From an uncultured bacterium (GTDB lineage Bacteria; Spirochaetota; Spirochaetia; Sphaerochaetales; Sphaerochaetaceae): a stretch of DNA of 22,435 nucleotides. The first letter of the stretch is position 1. Each line of letters begins with the position of its first letter. The position numbers were made by a program, and so were the translations under genes. The stretch lies in contig CAJMOS010000044.1 of NCBI GenBank assembly GCA_905215015.1, positions 1 through 22,435 of the forward strand. Direction: 5' to 3'. Positions 16,784 through 22,435 of the stretch are shown one piece after another. Below the pieces are notes generated by a model. That model made no database searches and was not told the DNA's origin. It was given only the letters and a program-made list of their open reading frames with translations.

Positions 16784-16861
16784 TATGTTTTCCTTATCAT
16801 TTTTGCTTTTTCTATGAACTTTTTTCTTAGGTGAACGATTTTTTGTATTAACATTCATCCT

Positions 16862-17410
16862 GTGGGCGTGACACTGAAGGACATCGCACAGGCTACGGGA
16901 TACTCCATCAACACCGTCAGCAGGGCGCTACGGGACGACCGGCGTATCAGCGATGAAGCCAAAGAGAGGATCCATGGCGAAGCCAAACGGCTCCGCTATA
17001 TCCCCAATGCGATCGCCAGCGCGATGCGCTCCATCCACACCAAGAGCATCGGGGTGGTCACCGCCGACAGCGCCAACCAACACCTGGACTTCTACGGCAT
17101 GCTCGTCGCCCTGCTCTTCGAGCGGCTTTCCAAGGCAAGCAGGGATGCTTTCTGGCACCGGCAAGCGGTGATGATGGAAAATGCCTGCAGGCAACTGGTC
17201 GCCACCGAAGCCGACATGCTGGGAAGGAGCGAAGCCTATTATGGCTGGCAACCGGAACAGATGAACCACACCGACTGGGACTATTTTGACCGGGACGACC
17301 AGATCCGCGGCACCTTCGCGATCGATATCGCCTGGGTGGCGGTGCTTGGATATGGCGCTTGGCTTACCTTGCAAGAGGAGGGATACATCACATGCGACGA
17401 ACCAGTCTGA
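16862..17410 (+). CDS. Short LacI-like regulator with replaced sensor domain
   Basis: Residues 3-50 are a clear LacI helix-turn-helix with hinge: VTLKDIAQATGYSINTVSRAL, then RISDEAKERIHGEAKRLRYIPNAIA. The sensor domain begins normally (TKSIGVVTADSANQHLDFYG, 60-79) but stops after its first helix near residue 93. From there to residue 182 the sequence (for example MENACRQL, LGRSEAYYGWQPEQ, HTDWDYFDRDDQIRG, AWVAVLGYGAWL) is not recognisable as LacI. Normal LacI proteins have about 330 residues. The start is GTG at 16862 or 16868 with no ribosome site, and a TATTAA at 16846-16851 could give an almost leaderless message. The end overlaps the next gene by 19 bases. It may be a deletion relic, a fusion with new sensing ability, or a DNA-binding-only repressor. 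Confidence 0.75.
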   Translation: MGVTLKDIAQATGYSINTVSRALRDDRRISDEAKERIHGEAKRLRYIPNAIASAMRSIHTKSIGVVTADSANQHLDFYGMLVALLFERLSKASRDAFWHRQAVMMENACRQLVATEADMLGRSEAYYGWQPEQMNHTDWDYFDRDDQIRGTFAIDIAWVAVLGYGAWLTLQEEGYITCDEPV

Positions 17411-18126
17411 TCAGCCTGAACCTTTGGAATACCGAACATCTGGATGAGCGGAAGGAGTGTCTGGTCTCCTTCGCGCGGTGTTACCAGGCAGACCTGTTCT
17501 GCTTCCAGGAAATCAGGCCGGCGCTCTGCGACCTGTTCGACCAGGCGCTTCCCGAATACCGGCGGGTCGAGGGAGCCGAGCCGGGGTGGAAGGAAGAAGG
17601 ATCGATCTACTATCGCAAGGAACTCTTCCAGGAAATCGGGCACGGCTACGTCGACCTGCATATGCCCGAACACAAACGTGGACTGTTCTGGGTCCGGCTC
17701 CAGGACCAGGATGGCAGGCGCTTTGTCTGCGCCACCGTCCACTTCACCCACCAGCTCAACGCCGACGAGAACCGGAGCGGGCTTCCCTGGCGTCCGGCCG
17801 AGGCACGGCTTGCAGGCAAGGCGCTGGACGAAATCGCAGGAGACGGGCCGGTCATTCTTGCCGGGGATTTCAACGACCCCGTCCAAGTGGTCAGGATCCT
17901 GCACGAGGAATATGGACTCGAGGACCTGTTCAGGAAGATGGGCGTTCCCAGCCCCTGCACCTTCCCCTGCCTGTTCCTTTCCGACGAGGACTGGCAGGTC
18001 GAGGCAATCGACAAGCTGATGGGGAGGCGGATACGGCCTTTGGTTGCCACCAGCCCCCACTACCACACCACCGGCCACGTGCTCAGCGACCATTGGCCGG
18101 TCATGACGATCTTCGAGCTGGAATAA
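17392..18126 (+). CDS. Endonuclease/exonuclease/phosphatase-family protein
   Basis: Metal-dependent phosphoesterase fold, 244 residues, no signal peptide, so probably cytoplasmic. Family motifs are visible: LISLNLWNTE with Asn10, CFQEI with metal-binding Glu40, ATVHFTH (114-120), the catalytic GDFNDP (158-163) and the C-terminal LSDHWPV with Asp233/His234. The family covers DNases, sphingomyelinases and sugar- or inositol-phosphatases, so the substrate cannot be named. The ATG at 17392 follows GAGGAGG at nine bases, a strong site located inside the end of the LacI-like gene, so the two are co-transcribed and probably linked in function. Confidence 0.88.
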   Translation: MRRTSLISLNLWNTEHLDERKECLVSFARCYQADLFCFQEIRPALCDLFDQALPEYRRVEGAEPGWKEEGSIYYRKELFQEIGHGYVDLHMPEHKRGLFWVRLQDQDGRRFVCATVHFTHQLNADENRSGLPWRPAEARLAGKALDEIAGDGPVILAGDFNDPVQVVRILHEEYGLEDLFRKMGVPSPCTFPCLFLSDEDWQVEAIDKLMGRRIRPLVATSPHYHTTGHVLSDHWPVMTIFELE

Positions 18127-18153
18127 GCGGCCGTTTTCCCGCATACTGTCCCC

Positions 18154-19122
18154 ATGCGTCTGACCATGCTATTCCTTTCCTCAATCCTGCTGCTTGCCAG
18201 CTGCCAGCAGCAGGGCTACGACCGGCAGAGCCTGATCGCCCTGGGAACCGTCTGCACAATCCAGCTTCCCGCCGGGACCAGGCCACAGGTCTACGACCAA
18301 GTGCAGAAGGCGCTCGACACTGTCGATGGAGAGCTTTCCAGAACCAAGGCATCCAGCCAGATCGCCATCCTCAACAGGGAAAAACAGGCGACCCTTTCCG
18401 ATGACGTGCTGGCGCTCCTGCAAGAGGGAATCGAGGTGGCGGAAAAGACCGATGGCGCCTTCGATCCGGCAATCGGCGCGCTGACAGGCATGTGGGCAAT
18501 CGCCACCGACCATCCCAGGGTCCCCAGCGAGGAGGAAATCCAAAGCGTCGACACCGACTGGAGGCACATCCGGATTGTCGGAGACCAGGTCACCATCCCC
18601 GCCACCATGGAAATCGACCTAGGAGCCATCGGCAAAGGCTACGCCGCCGACCGGATCAAGGAAGTGCTGCGAGAGAACCGTGTCTCCAGCGCGCTGGTCA
18701 ACCTGGGCGGCAACATCTACGCCATCGGGGAAAAGCAGGGGGGCAACCCTTGGGTCATCGGGTTGAGGGACCCGAACGGTGATGAGGGCCAGGCCTTCAT
18801 CACCATCCAAGTCCGCGACCTCTCCCTGGTCACCAGCGGAGCCTACGAGCGCAACTTCACCCAGGACGGGGTCACCTACCACCATATCCTGGACAGGAAA
18901 AGCGGCTACCCGGCCGAAAGCGACCTGGCCTCCGCCAGCATTCTAGGCCCTTCCAGCACTCTCTGCGACGCCCTCTCGACCAGCGTCTTCGTGCTGGGCA
19001 GCGAGCAGGGAATGGATCTCGTCGAATCCCTAGCCGGGTATGCCTGCGTCCTGGTGAAGAAGGACGGCGCGATCCTCTTTTCCCGCGACTTCCCCTACCC
19101 GTATCAGCTACGCTCCATCTGA
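18154..19122 (+). CDS. apbE: FAD:protein FMN transferase ApbE (lipoprotein)
   Basis: ApbE attaches FMN covalently to threonine of target flavoproteins, such as the RnfG/RnfD or NqrB/C subunits, outside the membrane. The 322-residue protein has a lipoprotein signal (MRLTMLFLSSILLLASC, Cys17), then LGTVCTIQLP (30-39), GAFDPAIGAL (101-110), the flavin-binding EIDLGAIGKGYAADR (153-167), NLGGNIYAIG (183-192), SGAYERNF and HHILDRKSGYP (243-253), and the metal-binding CDALSTSVFVLG stretch (271-282). All key elements look intact. There is no ribosome site before the ATG; the 27-base gap from the upstream stop contains CATACT, a weak possible -10. No flavoprotein target is encoded in the window. Confidence 0.93.
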   Translation: MRLTMLFLSSILLLASCQQQGYDRQSLIALGTVCTIQLPAGTRPQVYDQVQKALDTVDGELSRTKASSQIAILNREKQATLSDDVLALLQEGIEVAEKTDGAFDPAIGALTGMWAIATDHPRVPSEEEIQSVDTDWRHIRIVGDQVTIPATMEIDLGAIGKGYAADRIKEVLRENRVSSALVNLGGNIYAIGEKQGGNPWVIGLRDPNGDEGQAFITIQVRDLSLVTSGAYERNFTQDGVTYHHILDRKSGYPAESDLASASILGPSSTLCDALSTSVFVLGSEQGMDLVESLAGYACVLVKKDGAILFSRDFPYPYQLRSI

Positions 19123-19193
19123 AGCAAACGCTTTAGTCTCTCTTGACCAAGCGCCTTGATGCTCCGATGATTGGGGGAAGAGGTATAGCAACA

Positions 19194-20033
19194 ATGAAGA
19201 AAGTATTCATGAGTTTGGATACTGAGGGCCTTAGCGGCCTGACCAGCTGGAAAGAAATGACCGACGACCCGAGCGCTGCGGGAAAAGCCTATATCAGGGA
19301 GCTGCAATGGATCCTGGACGAGCTTTTCAAGGCCGCCCCGGAACTGGAAGAAGTGACAATCTGAGATTCCCATTCCCGCGGGGAACACCTGACCTCACGG
19401 GTATTCACCGACCCGCGCGTCAACATGATCAGCGGATATCCACGTCAGGACTACATGCTGGCGACCTTGGATGCCTCCTACGACATGCTGATGCTGGTCG
19501 GCTACCATGGCATGATCGGCAACAAGTACGCGCTGATGGACCACTCCTACTCCAGCAGCGCCATCTACAACGTAAGGATCAACGGCGTGGCGGTCGGCGA
19601 GACCGAACTGAACTGCTACTACGCAGCCACCTTTGGAGTCCCCCTCGGCTTCATCGATGGTGACGACGTCCTGGAAGAGGAACTGAAGCACACCGGCCTG
19701 AAACCGGCCTTCGTCCGCACCAAGGAGGGACTCGGACGCTTTTCCGCAAAGCTGTACAGCCCCGGATACCTCGAGCCGAGATTCCGCGACGCGGTGCGCA
19801 AAGCGGTTTCGGATTGCAAGGCCAAGAGGCTGCCGGTAATCAAGGCGGAAAGCCCTACCACGCTGGAAATCGACTTGATGACGACCGTCATGGCCGACGC
19901 CGTCGAGATGATTCCCGGGGTGACCCGTGTCGGAGGAAGGACCATCTCCTACACCAGCGCCTCGTTCCGGGACATCATGCACATCATCCTGGTGACCGCA
20001 CTGCTTGCCGGCCGCTACCACGACTACCGCTGA
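19194..20033 (+). CDS. dppA: M55 D-aminopeptidase DppA with in-frame UGA at codon 57
   Basis: Zinc D-aminopeptidase of the M55 family (B. subtilis DppA type), cutting D-amino acids from short peptides such as D-Ala-D-Ala fragments. One continuous frame of 280 codons carries the family features: SLDTEGLSG (8-16, metal ligands Asp9 and Glu11), EVTI, then TGA (19362-19364), then DSHSRGEHL with His60, MISGYP, LVGYHG (metal-binding His), and GETELNCYYA. B. subtilis DppA has Asn at the UGA position. Homology continues on both sides without frameshift. Either UGA is read as selenocysteine or the gene carries one nonsense mutation. No convincing SECIS hairpin is seen: a five-pair stem at 19373-19385 has the loop GCG, lacking GU. 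The ATG follows AGAGG at ten bases. The stop is one base before the next gene. Confidence 0.88.
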
Positions 20034-20034
20034 C

Positions 20035-20910
20035 ATGCAGCTCATCGAGAGAATCCGTCAGGCATACCCTACCTACAACAAGACGCGCAAGCGTATCGCC
20101 TCGTGCATCTTGAACAACCCTGCCAAGTGCTGCTTTCTGTCCTTGAAGGAGTTTTCATCCCTCACCGGGACGGCAGAACTGACCATCCTGAACTTCTGCA
20201 AAAGCGTCGGTGCCGACGGCTATATCGAGCTGCGGCACCAGTTGCAGGAGTACGTGATGCAGTGGTCGCACCCATTGGACCGCATCAATGCCCTGCAGGC
20301 CACCGAGAACGGCGGCGAGGAGGAATTCTACCGGAACATCTGGAACAGGGAACGGAGCGCCATGGAGGCAACGGTACAGAGGAACCCGTATGAGACCATC
20401 CGGCAAGCGATGGGACTGATCGCCAAGGCAGACAGCATCTTCATCGCCGCGCACAACGCCAGCCACATCGCTGCCGACTACCTGGCAATCCGCTTCCACA
20501 CGTATGGCATCGTCATGCGCCACCTGGACCTGGAGAACCCCAGCAAGTGCATTCCCGAGCTGTTCGACGCCCGCTACAAGCACCCGCTTCTCATCGCCAT
20601 CGCCACCCTGCCCTACGGCAAGGACACGACGGCGATCACCCGCCTATGCAAGGAGCAGAACGTGGCGGTCATCTCCTTCACCGACAGCGACAGGAGCCCG
20701 TTGGTAGCCAACTCGACCTGCTCGATCATCTGTCCGACCAGCGAGGCCTTCGGTGGACTGGTGAACGTCTACACCCCCTTCATCGCCATGTTCGACACCA
20801 TCTCGATCCTCTTCAACCGCTACTACAAGGCCAACTCCAGCGACCAGAACGAGCGCAGGCTGGAAAGCCAGTACGCGTCCATGCTGGAAGAGCCGATCAC
20901 CACGCTCTGA
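20035..20910 (+). CDS. RpiR-family regulator with SIS domain
   Basis: Transcription regulator of 291 residues. Residues about 1-77 are the RpiR helix-turn-helix domain (NKTRKRIASCILNNPAKCCFLSLKEFSSLTG...ELTILNFCKSVGADGYIELR). Residues about 120-263 are a SIS domain, which in relatives senses phosphosugars (ADSIFIAAHNASHIAADYLA, QNVAVISFTDSDRSPLVANS). The usual Ser-rich phosphate loop near LLIAIATLPYGKDTTAI (185-201) lacks the SxSG pattern, so ligand binding may differ. The ATG begins one base after the dppA stop, with no ribosome site of its own, so translation should depend on ribosomes finishing dppA. Some RpiR members (MurR) control cell-wall sugar recycling, which would suit a partner of a D-aminopeptidase; this link is inferred. 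Confidence 0.88.
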   Translation: MQLIERIRQAYPTYNKTRKRIASCILNNPAKCCFLSLKEFSSLTGTAELTILNFCKSVGADGYIELRHQLQEYVMQWSHPLDRINALQATENGGEEEFYRNIWNRERSAMEATVQRNPYETIRQAMGLIAKADSIFIAAHNASHIAADYLAIRFHTYGIVMRHLDLENPSKCIPELFDARYKHPLLIAIATLPYGKDTTAITRLCKEQNVAVISFTDSDRSPLVANSTCSIICPTSEAFGGLVNVYTPFIAMFDTISILFNRYYKANSSDQNERRLESQYASMLEEPITTL

Positions 20911-20927
20911 AGGGAACAAGGCGCAAG

Positions 20928-20945
20928 GGTGGGTTCCGTCCCACC
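20928..20945 (+). other. Hairpin after the RpiR gene
   Basis: Perfect GGTGGG (20928-20933) / CCCACC (20940-20945) stem with loop TTCCGT, 18 bases after the stop. There is no T run, so it may be an mRNA end structure rather than a true intrinsic terminator. Confidence 0.4.
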
Positions 20946-20989
20946 AACACTCGCACCACAAGCTGAAGATGCATCGTTCCGATGTGGCA

Positions 20990-21046
20990 ACCAAAATAGA
21001 AAAGGAGCTGTCACTCCCGTCCGTCAAGACTATGGGAACAGCTCCT
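20990..21046 (-). terminator. Terminator of the M18 aminopeptidase gene
   Basis: Arms AGGAGCTGT (21003-21011) and ACAGCTCCT (21038-21046) enclose an inner TCCC/GGGA pairing. Read on the minus strand the stem is followed by TTTCTATTTT, so it terminates the aminopeptidase transcript; on the plus strand the T run is poor. Confidence 0.7.
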
Positions 21047-21072
21047 CTTCCTGTCACCAAACCTCTTTTCGT

Positions 21073-22389
21073 TCAGCAGAGCTGGAGGAATGCGTAGTAG
21101 GCCTTGTAGGCCTGGTAGATGTCGAACTTGCTGGTCAGTTCCCAAGGAGCATGCATGCTCAGCACGGGAACACCGCAGTCGATGACCTGCATGCCCCAGG
21201 AGGCCGCCATGTGGGCGATGGTGCCACCGCCACCGACATCGACCTTCGCCAGTTCGGCAATCTGCCAGGTGACACCGCCCTCGTTCATCATCTTCCGGAG
21301 CTTCGCGATGAACTCGGGGTTGGCGTCGCTCGCCCCGCTCTTGCCTCGGCTTCCGGTATACTTGTTGAAAACCACCCCGTGGGCCAAGGGCGAAGCGTTG
21401 TCCTTGTCGTACAGGCTCGCGTTCAGCGGGTCATAGGCGCTGTTCACGTCGCTGGAAATCATCAAGGAGTTCTCCAAGGCACGCCGGAGCGCGAACTCGC
21501 CACCGCCAAGCCGGTCGACCACTTCCATGGTCGCGTTGTCGAAGAAGTGCCCGCGCATGCCGGTCGCCCCGAAGCTGCCGATCTCCTCCTTGTCCACCAG
21601 CACGCAGGCGCTGGTATAGGCGGGTATCGCCTCTTCCTGGTCAAGCAGGGCCTGCAACGAAGGATAGGAGCATGAGCGGTCGTCCTGGCCATAGGCAAGG
21701 ACCAAATCCCGCAGCAGTCCGCTGTCACGGGCCTGCCCCATCGGCACAATCTCCAGCTCGGCAGAGCGGAAGTCCTCCTCCTCGATGCCGAGCTCCCGCT
21801 TGACGAAGTCCAGGATCCGCTGCTTGCCCTCGTCTTTCTTCGCGAAAGCGCCGAGCACCACATCAAGGTTTTCGCCGTCGACGAACTCGCTTGCCGTCTT
21901 CTTCATTTGCTCCTGGGCGATATGGGGAAGGATGTCGCTGATGCAGAAGACCGGATCCTCCGGCTTCTCGCCGATGCAGACATTCACCTGGGTACCGTCC
22001 TGCTTGAAGACCACTCCATGGATGGCAAGCGGGAGTGCCAGCCATTGGTACTTCTTGATGCCGCCATAGTAGTGGGTATTCAGGTAGACCACCTCATCCT
22101 TCTCATAGATTGGATTGGGCTTGGCGTCCAGACGGGGGGAATCGATATGGGCCCCGAGGATGCGCATGCCCTTCTCGATCGGCTCGCGGCCGATCCGGTA
22201 CAGGGCGATGCTCTTTCCCATCTTGTTGCAATAGACCTTGTCGCCAGGCTTCAGGCTCGGGACGTCAAGGACGTTCCTGTATCCTGCCTTCTCGGCGGCT
22301 GCGACAATCTGCCGGGCACATTCGCGCTCGGTCTTCCCATGGTCGAGAAAGTGCTTGTACCCCTCAATCAGTTGCTGTAAATCCTGCAT
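21073..22389 (-). CDS. M18 family aminopeptidase
   Basis: Cytoplasmic zinc aminopeptidase of the M18 (aspartyl aminopeptidase/LAP4) family, trimming N-terminal residues, typically acidic or hydrophobic, from peptides. At 438 residues it is normal length. Conserved features: GAHIDSPRLDAKP (79-91, metal His81), GQDDRSCSYPSL (234-245, bridging Asp), DKEEIGSFGATG (266-277, catalytic and metal Glu), SSDVNSAYDP (312-321), and SMHAPWELTSKFD (411-423, metal His413). The start is fixed by AAGGAG six bases upstream. It could digest peptides imported by Opp, though it is not in that operon. It appears to be preceded by another minus-strand gene ending 11 bases before. Confidence 0.94.
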   Translation of the reverse strand: MQDLQQLIEGYKHFLDHGKTERECARQIVAAAEKAGYRNVLDVPSLKPGDKVYCNKMGKSIALYRIGREPIEKGMRILGAHIDSPRLDAKPNPIYEKDEVVYLNTHYYGGIKKYQWLALPLAIHGVVFKQDGTQVNVCIGEKPEDPVFCISDILPHIAQEQMKKTASEFVDGENLDVVLGAFAKKDEGKQRILDFVKRELGIEEEDFRSAELEIVPMGQARDSGLLRDLVLAYGQDDRSCSYPSLQALLDQEEAIPAYTSACVLVDKEEIGSFGATGMRGHFFDNATMEVVDRLGGGEFALRRALENSLMISSDVNSAYDPLNASLYDKDNASPLAHGVVFNKYTGSRGKSGASDANPEFIAKLRKMMNEGGVTWQIAELAKVDVGGGGTIAHMAASWGMQVIDCGVPVLSMHAPWELTSKFDIYQAYKAYYAFLQLC

Positions 22390-22399
22390 GGCTTGCTCC

Positions 22400-22435
22400 T
22401 TAAAACTGCGCGATGACGTCAGCGTCCAACGCCTT
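22400..22435 (-). CDS. C-terminal end of an upstream minus-strand gene (partial)
   Basis: The last 36 bases read on the minus strand as KALDADVIAQF followed by TAA, with the stop running directly into the AAGGAG ribosome site of the aminopeptidase gene. The tight spacing suggests an operon partner, but 11 residues are too few to name it or to exclude chance. Confidence 0.4.
   Translation of the reverse strand, partial: KALDADVIAQF

Noticed and set aside
19373..19406. SECIS element for the dppA UGA
   Set aside because: Hairpins are possible but neither has the GU-containing apical loop at the usual spacing, so I do not annotate one; the selenocysteine idea rests on the codon's position only.

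Overview
This is a fairly GC-rich bacterial chromosome segment that most resembles a spirochaete of the Sphaerochaeta/Treponema type. The placement is inferred from the sequence style only: a relaxed lipoprotein box in the peptide-binding protein, a BMP-family binding protein whose signal peptide ends in an 'FAGGASEA' motif, many ABC importers, and an M18 aminopeptidase. No rRNA or species marker is present, so the genus stays open. TGA is used as an ordinary stop by several genes, so the code is standard.

Left part (1-7100, plus strand apart from one gene): an oligopeptide ABC importer, oppB (5' end cut by the window)-oppC-oppD-oppF, closed by a terminator. A small convergent membrane-protein gene on the minus strand follows, then the lipoprotein oppA with its own promoter and a strong terminator. 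OppC carries an unusually large insertion after its first membrane helix, and OppA has a long Ala/Pro tether.

7100-7790 holds no intact gene. It has a potentially structured segment, the remains of a small Cys/His-rich lipoprotein gene spread over two reading frames, and a terminator-like hairpin. 7795-11209 (minus strand) is a tightly overlapping four-gene operon, acyltransferase-GT8-GT8-acyltransferase, which looks like a glycolipid assembly cassette.

11355-16760 (plus strand): a secreted SGNH hydrolase with a near-leaderless promoter, then a BMP-type nucleoside-like importer (binding protein, double ATPase, two permeases). The importer has a consensus promoter, a palindrome at the predicted transcription start, and an attenuating terminator after the binding-protein gene.

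16770-20910 (plus strand): a perfect LacI-type palindrome upstream of a short LacI-like regulator whose sensor domain is replaced by unrecognised sequence; an endonuclease/exonuclease/phosphatase protein; an ApbE flavin transferase lipoprotein; an M55 D-aminopeptidase (DppA) interrupted by one in-frame UGA next to its metal-binding histidine; and a coupled RpiR/SIS regulator. The window ends with a minus-strand M18 aminopeptidase and the last codons of another minus-strand gene.

Peptide uptake (Opp), D-peptide cleavage (DppA) and peptide trimming (M18) give the window a peptide-salvage theme. The most interesting single observation is the UGA codon in dppA, which could be a selenocysteine codon or a recent nonsense mutation.
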